Source of the DNA: Saccoglossus kowalevskii | Taxonomy: Eukaryota; Hemichordata; Enteropneusta; Harrimaniidae | Reading direction: 5' to 3' | Length of the DNA stretch: 41,686 bases | NCBI RefSeq assembly: GCF_000003605.2 | Contig: NW_003149770.1 | Location: forward strand, 59,391-101,076 | Shown: positions 1 through 11,437 of the stretch, piece after piece | How the letters are laid out: each line of letters begins with the position of its first letter | Position numbering within the stretch: the first letter of the stretch is position 1 | Made by a program: the position numbers and the translations under genes | Notes under the pieces: model-generated | What the model saw: the letters and a program-made list of their open reading frames with translations, nothing else | Databases searched by the model: none | Told to the model about the DNA's origin: nothing

Positions 1-135
1 ATTGGACATGGATCCCATGCATCGTGCTGGACATGGGTCCCATACATCGTGTTGGACATGGGTTCCATGCACCGAGTTGGACATGGGTCCCATACATCAG
101 GTTGGACATGGGTCCCATACATCGTGTTGGACATG
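1..135. repeat. 25-bp tandem repeat array, cut by window start
   Basis: About five copies of a 25-bp unit read head to tail. The unit core is ttggacatgggtcccatac followed by atcgtg, with small differences between copies (gatccc, ggttcc, accgag, atcagg). The array ends at ttggacatgtattt near 135. It begins before the window, so its full length is unknown. No coding role is seen. Confidence 0.9.
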
Positions 136-1348
136 TATTTTAAAATAGACAAATATTTAGCCATTACAATTTTTGTAATTGCTATATCTGACAAATCAAT
201 ATAGAATGCCGGGTTTTCACGATGAATATGTGTGTGGCTGACGTTGAGGGCCTACCTACCAGCATAAATCATTTGAGTCGAGTGTTGGCTACACAAATTA
301 TTATTTTGAGATTGAGGGTCACTATCCATAATTTAGAACATAACAACCAAATAAATAATATATCAGCAAATGCGCGTGTATGTTTTTTTCTTCTTTTTTT
401 CAGTGAGTTTACGCTGAGATGGTTTTCAAATGCGGAAAAGAATCAGCTGTGATTGTCCATCGGTGACGCATGGCTGTCAGTGGGCAGTGTTGTACAGGTC
501 AGATTTAAGTCCGACATAGGTGTATGTTCCCTCACAAAATACGGGTTAAACATCCACGATTAAAGGGGTGATATTCGAGTAATTTATTATTGGTTTTCAT
601 GGCAAAAACGTTTTTTTTTTTTATATCTCAAAATTATATTCGGCTACACATGGTACAATAATTATATTGTGGTTTTGTGGTGGGCACTTATAGTGATCAC
701 AAATATTTAAATCTATTTTGCAGACTATTTATTTATTTTGGACTTTTATTATGGATTTTATGGTCATTATTCAAAACATGTATATTTTTGCATTTTGTTT
801 TTCAGGCTTGTTTTCTCCAAAACAATAAATCATACTTTGTGGAAAGAGCACGAAAATTTGAAGACTTGTGATTAATTTGTTTTAACTATTTATTAGTTCG
901 AATGCCCACAAATGCATTCGAACGAGTGGTATAATGGCGTGTGCGCTGTCACAACAACCCGCATAAACGATGCTGCCACAGATTCCCTAAAAAATCAATA
1001 ATACGCTACTCACACAAAGCAAAATATGGAGATTGGTGCCATTTCTGATTTTTGCTATATAAAATCGGAATTTCTAACAGAAACAACATTTAAGGCGAAT
1101 GTCCTTTTGTATTTATTGTCATGGATGTACAGTAACATACGTGTCTTTGTTTAAGTAACGCTCGTGCCGGCAGTATGCAAATTGATTATGTTCCTACATT
1201 ACAATCCCACCGCTGTTGTTTTCAGGACACCCGTACTAGGAATGTTATGCAATCGTTTAATTATTGCACTTCGCATTTTATCGCCCCCTGCCACGTCACT
1301 GTTACGAACGCATACCAAAGACAAATTATTATTAAGATATTACTTTAC
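136..1348. other. No gene seen; probable intron of the K2P channel gene
   Basis: This stretch is AT-rich with scattered stops in every frame. The channel exon at 1349-1772 reads leftward and ends in a splice donor, so this should be the start of its first coding intron. I looked for the next channel exon, which should open with an acceptor followed by the second and third bases of a Gly codon and then Tyr-Gly, and did not find one. The open frames here show no family I recognise. Confidence 0.5.
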
Positions 1349-1772
1349 CGATTGTGCTAATGACCGTCAGACAGAAAAAGCAAGACGAGAAATAATTCCA
1401 GCGGTCATGATTGCTTCGGCCATCCTTGTACAACCACGCATCTTTCTGCACCTCCTTGCGAAATATTGTCAGCTCTTTCATGGCAAACTCGTGCCAATCG
1501 CTCTGCGTCGTGTTGGCAGCGCTGCTCCATAGCTTATTCGCTATTATGATTTCCTTTTCTGTCATATTTGGCCGAACGTCGACCTCTTTGCTGTGTCCCT
1601 CGACGTGATGGAACATGTATCCACCTACCATGACGTATGCGATGGTTGCTATGAACAGAATCGTCGTATTGCGGACTTTCTTTCGAAAAATGTTAAATCG
1701 ACACGCCACATCCCGGACCTTCACAGCACTGGAACGCCGTCGTTTAGCGATGTCCGATACGACCACACTCAT
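1349..1772 (-). CDS. Two-pore-domain K+ channel (KCNK/TWK family), first coding exon
   Basis: This is the N-terminal 141 codons plus one base of a two-pore-domain potassium leak channel, a dimeric plasma-membrane protein that sets resting potential. Residues 1-35 are a basic cytoplasmic N terminus (KRRR at 10-13, RKK at 30-32). Residues 36-57 are hydrophobic M1. Residues 60-124 form the extracellular cap, with N-glycosylation sequons at N69-M-T and N87-T-T. Residues 125-142 are pore helix 1 and the start of the selectivity filter: W125, FF at 132-133 and TVISTIG at 136-142. The exon stops inside the Gly codon of the expected TIGYG filter at a GTAAAG donor (phase 1), a place where an intron makes sense. 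The ATG at 1772 is the first after an in-frame TAG at 1812-1814. M2, pore 2 and M3-M4 lie off the left edge. The FFCLTVISTIG filter recalls TRESK-like or invertebrate TWK members; the subfamily is not certain. Confidence 0.88.
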
Positions 1773-1814
1773 GGCGTTGTTATCGGCGTTACACTGGTGG
1801 GCAGCGATTTTCTA

Positions 1815-3526
1815 ATCGATCGGCTGTTTGTCGGCCACCTCTTCGACTATAACCGTTAAACAATTAACAGTCGTGAGGTGCAAATACTGTTTCCATTTTG
1901 TACAGGCTGTAAACGCAACCAATCTAGTTTAAAATAACACTCTGACGTATCAACACGTGGGCGTTCATGCTATGATTCTGCATACCCAGTGGATACAAAT
2001 ACTGTTGCCATGTTCGTTGCACTGCAGTATTGTGCGTGAACTTGTTGCACCATTTGGATATAACCAGCAACCGTTCACACTCCACGCTCTTCTTACACGA
2101 GTCGTTAAGCTTAATGGAGCGTCATGGCACTGACGCCCGGAAGGAAGTTCGGTGATGCGTTGGACAGCGTTCATAATTAATTCCAAGTTACAGCACTATA
2201 TATAGGCCCCGCCCGTAATTACAAGTATGGTACCATGAATGCCCGGTTGCTCTGCGTGATACAGAATTGATAGTTTGGTGTGTCGATTCTCTGTCGATTA
2301 AAGATGCAATATTGTCAAAAACATGTGTGTTTTAGTATTGGTGGCTGACGGATGCTGCGTGTTGATGACAAAATTGGATTGGAATTTGTCGCAAACTGAA
2401 AATGTTATTTATGCATTGCACAGCTTAGTATCAGTTCGATATCAAAAATGAAAAACAAAAACAAAAAACGAATGCCCCTATGCGATGATTGTTATTGTAT
2501 TCCCAAAAACATATGCGCATGCGCGGAATGGCGTTTTTGCATTTATTCGTCGAACAGCGTTAGTTCCCCCAAAATAAAGCACAGTACAATGTGTTCATCA
2601 AGCAATATTATTATACAATATATGTAATGTTCTCTTCCTCACTACATATGTTATACCTACTGTAACAGTTGTCATTACCACGTGGACATGACAGCCAATC
2701 AGATTCGCGCATTTCAAGTAAACATACTAGTATTCATGTGTCTACCTGCTGACATATTCTTATGTACTTTCTTCCGGGTATCTTCCTCCCGAATTTACCT
2801 GATTTACGCCAATAATCTAGATGAGACAAGATATGCGGTATTATTCATGAAATAACGAGTTTGCTATTCTTGCTTTGAGTATTTGACCATCTTATTCGAT
2901 AGAAATATAGGATTTTGTATCAATTTCGCGTTAATGTAGTCGCGATTGCCTCAAGTTTCGCCGGCGCGCTCGGCTTTGTGCTTTGATCTGTGCTGGCGTG
3001 ATTCGTTTCTTTGTATTTATCTCACTCAGGTTTGTTTCAATAATTGGCGATCGCTGTTGAAATATTACCTTACCGGTCATTACTGATACCAAGTGTACCC
3101 ACCACCAGTGCGATTTGGGACTAGCTTGTCACAAATATTGTTTGACATTAGTTAGATAATACCCCACTAGTCCCAATAGATGCCCACCGGTGTTGCAATA
3201 TATATATATCAGTAAATCTAATGAAAAAAGGGTACAATTTTCTTTGTAAAATAAACACCTGTGGTTGCTGAGTATGCTGGACTCCTCACGAGTGGATACA
3301 AGTTTAAAATTAAAATTGTTATCCATAAAAAAAATGAAACCATCAAAATTCGCCTTATAAACAGCCATTTAATTCATAGTGGGGTGGGAGGAGTAGGCCG
3401 GTGCTTATTTGTTATTATTGTTGACAAGTTTTACCATCCAGTTTGCCTTTCATCATGACATTTCCATATACCAATTCCTGAGTAGTTGTCGACCAGCTGC
3501 AATGTTCTGGACAGCTAGCACGGCTT
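1815..3526. other. No gene seen; 5' flank of the K2P exon
   Basis: No frame holds a recognisable product. The region should contain the 5' UTR or an upstream non-coding exon and the promoter of the leftward channel gene, but I cannot place a start site. The only distinct motif is a GCGCATGCGC palindrome at 2514-2525. Confidence 0.4.
2514..2525. promoter_or_regulatory. NRF1-like palindrome
   Basis: TGCGCATGCGCG fits the NRF1/Erect wing consensus YGCGCAYGCGCR exactly and stands out in AT-rich DNA. It lies 0.74 kb upstream of the channel exon ATG. Function is inference only; similar motifs elsewhere in the window sit inside mobile elements. Confidence 0.35.
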
Positions 3527-3527
3527 A

Positions 3528-3658
3528 CTGTAGAATACTTTATTTTCGATTGAAATTGATTTTCGCTATTTTCGCTGAAGGAAGGATTCAGTGAAAATCA
3601 AATTCAGCGAATAGACCTCTTTTTCCTATATTTTACACTGATATATATATATATATAT
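3528..3658. mobile_element. Truncated TA-flanked MITE (family of 32694-32905)
   Basis: This starts next to a TA with CTGTAGAATACTTTATTTTC, contains TTCGCTGAAGG and TTTTTCCTATATTTTACA, and then runs into a (TA)n stretch instead of the right arm. The same landmarks occur in the same order in the complete copy at 32694-32905. It is a non-coding relic. Confidence 0.65.
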
Positions 3659-5198
3659 AAGGGACTGACCTGTTTTATACATAAGCTCCCTGGTAAATGA
3701 GCCCTATTGTACAAATGTACAAATTTCAAAGTTCTCACCGTAGATCAATATCGGTGGCTACTACGACCCCGCAGGCATATTTCCCTTGTCCACGCATGCG
3801 CGCTACTATTTATATGCGAAATTGTGCATATTATCAGTCAATGGAAAATGACTTCATGTGTGCTCGATAAGTCGCATATGATAGCAATATGTACATTTCC
3901 AACAAAATCAATCAAACCTGGGATGTTAAAAGTTCCACGTTATCGTCGTGGCATTCATTTTCATAATCGCACTGGCATCTCTGAACGACGTGATGTAGAA
4001 AAAACAATTTAAAACGAGGTTTGAATAACTTACGTACACCCAGATGTAAACCGTATGTGCCCGTCTTGTGAGTTGATACGTGTTCATTGTTCGTATTATG
4101 TTTAGTTAGATAATGAGGTATACATGTGCCAACTTATGTGTCTAAATGACCGACATTAATAATTGCTTAAATAATTATGTATTTACCAAATAACAGCTAC
4201 GTTCTAATGATAGACAATCACAAGTCCGACTGGTGGTACTGTAATTGTATGCATATATTCGAAGATGTAACGTTTTTATACTCAATGTATAACACATACC
4301 CGGATGTCTTAATAACATATTTGAAGACTGGTCATTTTTTGGACGATTTTCGGTAAAATTATTATTGGCTAAATTAATCTTATTGTAATATCAAGTTATT
4401 TATCGAATTATAAATGGTATATCCACATGTTTTTAAGATAACACATTCTGTACTAATATATTAAACTTGATGATTGAAAACCTGCCTTTAAACCTACTTC
4501 AAAATGTCGGAAATGTAACAGATAAGGCATTCAGTGTAAACAATATGTTATCAAAAAAAAAATAATACTCTCCGGATATATCACAGTGGTGGGTACTGTA
4601 GCAAACGAGTTTATAAATTACACTCAATCGCCGTGATTTTCGATACAACAACTCCAATTAGCACAATGACGTTAGATAGATTAATAATTAAAAATCAGGT
4701 TTTTAAAAACAACGGACACAAGTTGAATATCTTCACCTAAATCAGCAAGATGTATATCGAAAATCATTTAAATCTAGATTTTTACGACGAAAACCCTCTC
4801 TTTACATTTAAAATTATGGTCACAAGTCATCAACTTTTTATTTTACGCAGTATTATCTATTTTTAATTGGATCGGATTCTAAGAGGAACAATTTTAGATT
4901 ATTAACAAACATTTGATACGTGTTTAATTTACATACAACACTGGTGGCAAGTTCTTGTTGATTTGCGACTATCACCACATTGAAAAAAGTTTCTGCTTCA
5001 TAGTGATGATTGTCGTACTATTTCCTTGACCATTGCTGTTCCTTGAGTCAACAACTTTCTCTCGTATTGACAATATGCTATTTTGGCGTCAACCAGGCTC
5101 ATAACCAGGCCCGGTCGAATACAAGCAATTGCAAGTCGGAACCAAAGTTTCCCCAAAGTTGCATTCGTTTGTGAATGAATCTCGAATCTGTTTTGGTG
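3659..5198. other. No gene seen
   Basis: AT-rich sequence. The longest open frame (3707-4012, plus strand) has no recognisable domain, no splice context and no similarity that I know. I see no repeat structure here. Confidence 0.4.
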
Positions 5199-5330
5199 TT
5201 AAAACGCGATGGTTGTCGCGCAGCGCGTGTTCGAATTTCATCTAAATATACAATGTATTTTACACGCGTTGTATACGTCGCCATGAGCCCATATCGAACA
5301 GGACGCGGCACGACGACTGCCGCCCTTTAA
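5199..5330. mobile_element. TTAA-flanked MITE, 124 bp (Kolobok- or piggyBac-like)
   Basis: The element lies between TTAA copies at 5199-5202 and 5327-5330. Left end AACGCGATGGTTGTCGCGC and right end (reverse complement) AGGGCGGCAGTCGTCGTGC form imperfect inverted repeats. The interior has ATACAATGTATTTTACACG and CATATCGAACAGGACGCGG. A sister copy at 21544-21672 shares the whole interior. A TTAA target is known for piggyBac and Kolobok; an AGG terminus fits Kolobok better, but no transposase is present to decide. Confidence 0.8.
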
Positions 5331-6221
5331 ACAACGTATTCGATTGGGTACTTTACTTTTATAGAAAAAGGTAATTGATGGTAATTGAACTATTTATCAT
5401 TGTCAAGTGTTTGGTGATAGACGTAAGTCGCGTTATCCGTTATTTTGAACGATCTCTTTTTTTCTTTAGTGCACCAAACACACAGTATACACAGAACAGT
5501 GTCACCCACTTGTGGCAAAGTCGCAAATAAGTAAAGAAATAGGTAAACACTCAGCATCTAGAGCTTAACCTCCAAACATCGTCAGAGTTCATTCTTTGAG
5601 CATACATATCTCAATTCCTGTTCGGAAATCAACTAAAAGCGACATTCGAAAATTGAAAATCGCCGTTTAAGATGGGGGGAACGGCCTGTACCACGCTAAC
5701 AAATGACAACAATACCATCTTATCAGTGTTTGGAAGGGGTATCGGCCTCGAGGTATATCATCGGTATGTTAAAATATTTATTAAATGAGTGACAAGTGGA
5801 ACAAAATGATAACGGGGGCAGTTACCTGTGACCAACAAAGCGTGTATCAGATAAGAAATTATCAACACGTCATAGTCGCTTCTAATCAATAACACGTCAG
5901 TCACCAGCGCTGTTCCACCCGGTGATACGTATACTACAAGACCATGTGATCATAGTATTACATCGCGGGACTGATAAACGAAAGACTAGAAAGTCCCTGA
6001 CAATTTGCCATACTATAACTCGAAGTGTTAAACATCTTTACCATGAATAAATTGAAAAATAACATGAAAAGATTAAAAAAAACTGTTTCATTCTTTACCA
6101 TACCAGAATAACCAAGCCTTAGATTTGTCAGTGAAATTTTAACGATAAATCTGGTTCATTTCTGGACGATCACCTGTTTATGCTGTTCACTAAGTTATTT
6201 TAAAACGCTACAGGTTGGATT
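5331..6221. other. No gene seen
   Basis: No coding frame, RNA gene or repeat that I can support. Confidence 0.4.
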
Positions 6222-6684
6222 CATGGCAACGTGTACAATGGTGTCAAATACATTGTTTGTTTACAATTAAATTCGAACACGCGCTGCGCGACACTGTACC
6301 TGATTAAAAACCAGGTACACCATTATTTATTTATTTATTTATTTATTTAATATTTATTTATTTATTCATTATTTTAAATGTTTTGGAGTTTGAAATGCAA
6401 TGACCGTCGTAATGTGCCGTGCTTTTATTTGTGCCTCGTGCGACGTTTACAATCAATGTGTAATGCACGTAAATGTTTGTTTACACGATAATTAAACGCG
6501 CTGCGCGACGACCGCCGTCACGGTAGAAGTCTACGTGTTTAGTGGGGTGTGTCTGATGAGTACGTGGTCATAAATTCAAGGTTTTAAGCATGTAAAATTC
6601 ATATGTGTCCCGTAATACACGTAAATTACTTCGTTTGTTTACACGGTAATTAAACGCGTTGCGTGACGACCGCTGTCACGGCAG
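6222..6684. repeat. Three degenerate end-fragments of the TTAA MITE family in tandem
   Basis: Segments 6222-6293, 6440-6522 and 6605-6684 each read in the same direction: a CAACGTGTACAA or GACGTTTACAA start, a TTGTTTACA block, then TTAAA and a GCGCTGCGCGAC-type end. The first matches the reverse complement of 5207-5290 closely (AATTCGAACACGCGCTGCGC shared). The other two match each other best, including TTTACACG(A/G)TAATTAAACGCG. They look like partial, decayed copies, not complete elements. Confidence 0.65.
6323..6365. repeat. (ATTT)n microsatellite
   Basis: About ten ATTT units, with one interruption (TTTAATA) near 6350. It sits between the first and second fragments of the decayed TTAA repeat cluster. 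Confidence 0.9.
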
Positions 6685-8469
6685 TGCGTGTTCTATGGGG
6701 TGTGTCGGTGGGAATGCCGCCATAATTTTAAGGTTATAAGAAGAGAATTGGTTATGGTTGTGAACCATAACTGCCTCAACACAAAGACTGTTGTGTAATG
6801 GAGGGGATGTAAAGGGAAATGTATTGTAGTGTTAACTCTCTGTAATTTAAAATATATCTGCATCACAGCCAGAACAACGTCAGCTTGGACTTTCAGCTGC
6901 GAGAAATGACAAAACTAACGCAGCAGTGATACATTTCGAGAATAAAAATACCAAATAAACGTAATCAAAGGCGCCGACCACGCGCGCTGGAAATAGATTG
7001 AATACGTAGCAACACTGTGAAAGACAATGTGGGAGTTAACTTAAATAACTTGTAGAAGCAATGCTGGACAAATTTTGCAATATTCGTTAGAATTACCAGA
7101 TACGCAATCGAGACATCGTGGTATATCGAAATATGAATGATAAACAGCAAGTGGCATTTCCAAATACATAGTTAGAATTTAGGCAAAGAAGTGGCCTATT
7201 AATCCATGAAACATACTCACACGTATCCGTTTGCGGAAAGCTGTCATGTACACATTCATAACTTAAAATGGTTTAAGAACAATGAAAACTGAAAATCTGT
7301 GAACCATGACGTTTCTAAAAAGCACAGTGCTGAGATTCACTTCGAGTATACGTGAAATATAATCTTACAATCGCATACGAGTCGTCAAAACTTACAATTT
7401 GGTGACAGTCGGGAATGATACCAAGATTTAACAATTCCATGAAAACATCGCAATGTCCTTTTAACACACGAAACGGATGTGCATAGGTCAAATTTAGGAT
7501 AGTTTCAATACGCAAACAAGCACCCATAAATACTAGTATATTTTGACAATAAACCGCTCTTTCACATTGTCCAAATACGAACACGACATTGAACCTTCCT
7601 GACAGTAACATGTAAGTCGTTAATGTGATGGTAAACCTTTTGTCGGTCCACAAATTTCAGTAATAATGTTGGGCCACGACGGACAAGCTTGTATAAAACT
7701 GACCCTAATATTGTAACATGGTCTGCAGCAGGAGGTTTAAAAATGCTGTCCATTCTACTTAACGGATTATGCTCAATGGCGTATCTTCACTTTTGGACAC
7801 GTTCAAAAACAATGTCTCTACAAGTGTTGTACAAGATAAACGTCCGAAGGTTTTGTTTTTTTTTTACCAGAAGGACATGAATTTAGTAGCATTTTTTGTA
7901 TTAATTTCCATTGCAAAAAAAAAACACGGCAAATACTGTTACTGAAGCACAGAATCTGCATGTATCCCCCCCCGGTCATTCACGCAAACTGCAAATCACG
8001 GCTAATACCGCATCCATAGTTATTGACACTTTGCAGCCGCCATGGTGGATGTAATATGACCGTGACGTATTTTGACCCCCGGAGACTGACCTTGCATTCT
8101 GGCTAATTTTACTGTCCTTTCATACCAGTTAAATTTCCTTTCATTATTTCAACCCGATTTCACGATATTTAAAACCAACCTTCATTTTACAGGCACTCCA
8201 GTTTTCCCTTTTCTAAAATTTTACTGATCAAAAAACTTATCACTCCCATCATGCAATCCCCCATAGTACTTCCGCAGACACAACGACGATCGCCAACATA
8301 AATACAAAGAACCCAGTCGCTCTCGGGAGCTGAAGAACCACTTGAAATTCAGGTATTGAACCTGAGACTCCTTTTCACATAACAGGGTCCACGCATGCCC
8401 CATTTCAACAAGAAAAACTAACAAGAATGAATCGCCTATTCATGCTAGTATATAATTGTAAAATTGGTT
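6685..8469. other. No gene seen
   Basis: Several short overlapping frames exist on both strands around 7315-7880, but none has a recognisable domain, and they conflict with each other in position. No RNA gene or repeat is supported. Confidence 0.4.
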
Positions 8470-8716
8470 TTAAAGGGCGGTAGTCGTCGCGCCACGCATG
8501 CGCGAGATATATGGGTCTAATATAAACAAAGATGGCGACTTTGACTGTTGCGCAGATCAACGAGTACAAACTTAGAAGTTACCAAGCTTTAATTAGGTAT
8601 TTTTTTAGGAGATTTGTAGGTATTGAAGGAGTCACCGGTGGTAAATAGTGCAACAATGTTTACTCGTATCATCAAAAATGTCGCACATGCGCAGCGCGAC
8701 GACCACCACCCTTTAA
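8470..8716. mobile_element. TTAA-flanked MITE, 239 bp, carrying a short ATG-initiated peptide
   Basis: Bounded by TTAA at 8470-8473 and 8713-8716. Left end AGGGCGGTAGTCGTCGCGC and right end (reverse complement) AGGGTGGTGGTCGTCGCGC are near-perfect inverted repeats that continue into CATGCG-rich DNA. From ATG 8532 it encodes MATLTVAQINEY followed by KLRSYQALIR; an almost identical peptide is in the copy at the right window edge (41452-41686), where the reading starts at 41685 on the minus strand. After the peptide, both copies keep the DNA of an (I/V)EGVTGG reading in another frame. The element is probably a non-autonomous derivative that kept the 5' end of a transposon or captured gene. Confidence 0.8.
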
Positions 8717-8888
8717 AGCGTTGGCAAAATATTCACGTGACTGTTCACTATGGAATTCAAATGTATCGACAGTGAGTAGAATTATGTTGTGTGATGCAAC
8801 GGTATCGCTGTATTTTGAAATGTAATACAATTTTATTTATCTATGTTTTTAAATATTAAAATGTTATGTGTGATGTGTTACCATAAGC

Positions 8889-9752
8889 ATGGAGCAAAAA
8901 ATCCTGCATTATATACTTATTAGTCAAGGAGATACGGAACTCGTTCTTGGCACGGTGAGTAATGTTGTCTAATTTATTATGATTGACACGCTCTCAGCGT
9001 TTCTATTAGTTCTACAAATATTTATATATGAAAAAGCTCAGTATGAACGTTGACACTGAGGGCGCTCACACCATAATGTTATACACACCAGGAACCTTGT
9101 GTGGAAGTTATCTTATTTCTTCTATATTCTATTTTGTTTCGAACATCATGATGGCCCACACTGTTTCCGGTGACTTTTTTCGCCAGTTTGCTGGTCATAA
9201 TTGATGGCGTCAATCTATGTATTATTAATGATTGAATAGAGAAAGTTCAACCACTTTGAGCACGTGATAATTTATGCCCGCGATGTTCTCGCTTCGTCAG
9301 TAGTAGTCATTGATGCCTCTTGTTTGTTTGTTTGTTTTTTGAATGGCTGCTACCAGGTTCTTAGTTTGATTTCTCTTCTCTTGCATGTCTTTTAATATTC
9401 TGTTGTTATATTAATGCAAAATATTGTTTTGAATTTGCTATTATGATATGACACACAAAATATAGTTATCACGTTGAAGTTGAACTCCTTGGTTATGAGA
9501 ATGGGAGAGGATTTTTTTTTAAATACGGTGCTCAAGTTGCTGTTTATTCCTCTTTTGTCAAATGTTTGTTGGATTGTTTTTTTATATAAATGAAATAAAA
9601 TAAATTAATTGTGTTTTTTTTTACAGCTGCCATATGAAAGAATCCAATTCCACCTTCCGAGATACAACACTAATATCTGTAGCATGTGGCTGAAAAAAAT
9701 AAGCAGGAATGGCAAATGTTTAAGAAGATTCAGCCATTTACTGAACAATTAA
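8889..9752 (+). CDS. Candidate two-exon small gene, 63 residues, unknown function
   Basis: Exon 1 (8889-8954, 22 codons) starts at an ATG with purine at -3 and G at +4, preceded by an in-frame TGA at 8871-8873. It reads MEQKILHYILISQGDTELV and ends at a strong ACG|GTGAGT donor, phase 0. Exon 2 (9627-9752) follows a T-rich tract and TTTTACAG acceptor, continues in frame for 41 codons (starts LPYERIQFHLPRYN, ends RRFSHLLNN) and stops at TAA. An AATAAA lies 43 bp downstream at 9795-9800. The C-terminal half is basic (KK, RR) with two Cys. I recognise no domain; a truncated or lineage-specific protein is possible. The support is signal concordance (start, donor, acceptor, frame, poly(A) signal), not homology, so it could be chance. 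Confidence 0.42.
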
Positions 9753-9794
9753 ACAAATTATAGTGTATATACAAATATATTAACCTATTGTTTA

Positions 9795-9800
9795 AATAAA
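9795..9800 (+). promoter_or_regulatory. Polyadenylation signal AATAAA
   Basis: Canonical hexamer 43 bp after the stop codon of the candidate two-exon small gene. AT-rich DNA makes chance matches common, so its weight comes from position. Confidence 0.4.
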
Positions 9801-11036
9801 CCATGCTCCCATTCAAGTTTCCAAACGTCTATGGGAGCACCTCTGTACGTTCATAAGCGTCAGTGTGCGCATGCGTCGCACGATATATTCCAACGAAGGT
9901 GACACTGCATTGTCACGACGTCCGACTAATTTTCTGTTTCTGAAGTTGTCCATTTCTTTTCGAGAGTTGCGTTTTGGGCTGCACCATAAGCGTTGCAAGC
10001 TAACATGTCCCTTATAAACCGTATTACTATCCCCCAAGTATGAGGCAGTCAATGTGATTGATCAAAAACGGTCACATGATCGTTTGATAAATATTGATCT
10101 CTCCCACCAGCGTTTTTCTGTTACTGCCCTCTGATGCAATAACACCCGGGACACTTAGATTGTTGCAGACGATAAAAGTATGGAATGCACTTTCGAATGC
10201 ATTTCTCCACTAGGGATAATTTGATTTTTACTCAGAATATTTGCGCTTTGACTCGGTCACAGTCCTCCCTCGCTTAAAGTCTCGTTGATTATTTGTGGGT
10301 TCGGTCAATAACAGCCCCTTTGGGACGATAATTCTTGATATCGGCCTCAGCCGAGGTTAATAACTCTATTATACTTATTATAATACATAGCATGTATTTT
10401 AACTTTCGTCTTTTGATTTGTATTTTAACAAAGTTCCTTAGAACATCTTGGTTATTCAGATTCAGTGTTGTGAATACAGAGAACATTGAGAATTTGTTTA
10501 ATATCAATCGTTTTGACGTGCTGCACTATTAGTGGCGCTGTTGTTATTGATTCACTGAGTAAATAAAAAGCCACTACATATAACGGGAATTGAACCCCTG
10601 TTGTTATTATTATGTGAAATTATATTGTGTAAATTGAATTTATAGTATACATGTATCGTTATGCAATGAGTACACGTAAAAGTTGCCTACACATTGCGCC
10701 CTCTAGTGACAGAGATATTCTATGACGTATATGAGTGACAAAAAGGCCGTTCCGTACCGTTTTTTGTAGACGTGAATATTACTAGCATATTACTATTGTA
10801 CAGCCAAACACGACATTGCCTTCTATCACCTATACATGTCATTTTGAAGCCATATAAGAGTTCCTGGTGTTACAGTATTTTTTTCTTGTGTTATACATAC
10901 ATACAGATAATCGCTCCAGTACGTGGAGGGGGGTGTTTACAGGGGCGGATTCGGGATGTACATTGAGAGGGGCGCCGTATTCTGCCCTCTGTTGGGAGAG
11001 TGCAAACATGCATCAAAACATGTTATGGGTGGAAGG
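9801..11036. other. No gene seen
   Basis: Short overlapping frames only. Near 10919-10990 there is a GC-richer patch (tggaggggggtgtttacagg, ggggcgccgtattctgccc) that may be a decayed repeat, but I could not find a second copy in the window. Confidence 0.4.
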
Positions 11037-11437
11037 GATGGAAGCACAGCTACTTGGGGGCTGAACATTTATAAATACTATTTTTTTTTATACGTATATA
11101 GACGACTTTCCCGGAAGTCGAAGATACGGCATTTCGCATGCGCGCATGCCGTTTTGGGGTGTAACGTAAACATGCACGCGTGATGTTGTGCTTCTGGGTA
11201 TACCAATCGACGTCACAAAAATAAAATTCTCTTCTATCGACTATCAACAAACTGACATGCTGGTATTTTCCGCCATGACAAAGCAGGAGTATTTTTGCAC
11301 CCCAGTATCAGTACTCCCGGGAGAGTGGTCTATAGATAAGCGTTTATATATATATATATATATATACGTATAGCAGATGATTTAAAAAAAAAAATAGTAT
11401 TTATTAATTTTCAGCCCCAAGTGACTGTGGATGGAAG
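11037..11437. mobile_element. hAT-like non-autonomous element, 385 bp, 8-bp target duplication
   Basis: The element 11045-11429 begins CACAGCTACTTGGGGGCTGA and its reverse-complemented right end begins CACAGTCACTTGGGGCTGA. The arms continue into a shared A/T tract (aaatactattttttt). It is flanked by perfect 8-bp direct repeats GATGGAAG at 11037-11044 and 11430-11437. An 8-bp duplication is typical of hAT elements (also of P and some rarer superfamilies). The interior holds the palindromic CGCATGCGCGCATGC, a (TA)n run near 11345 and no transposase frame. Confidence 0.82.

Noticed and set aside
1164-1859. Several plus-strand open frames over the K2P exon
   Set aside because: They are antisense shadows of the channel exon and show no domain of their own.
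7315-7880. Overlapping open frames on both strands
   Set aside because: They conflict with each other and none shows a domain, start context or splice signals worth reporting.
10560-10605. tRNA T-arm-like sequence (GGTTCAATTCC on the minus strand)
   Set aside because: The stem does not pair and no A box lies at the right distance.
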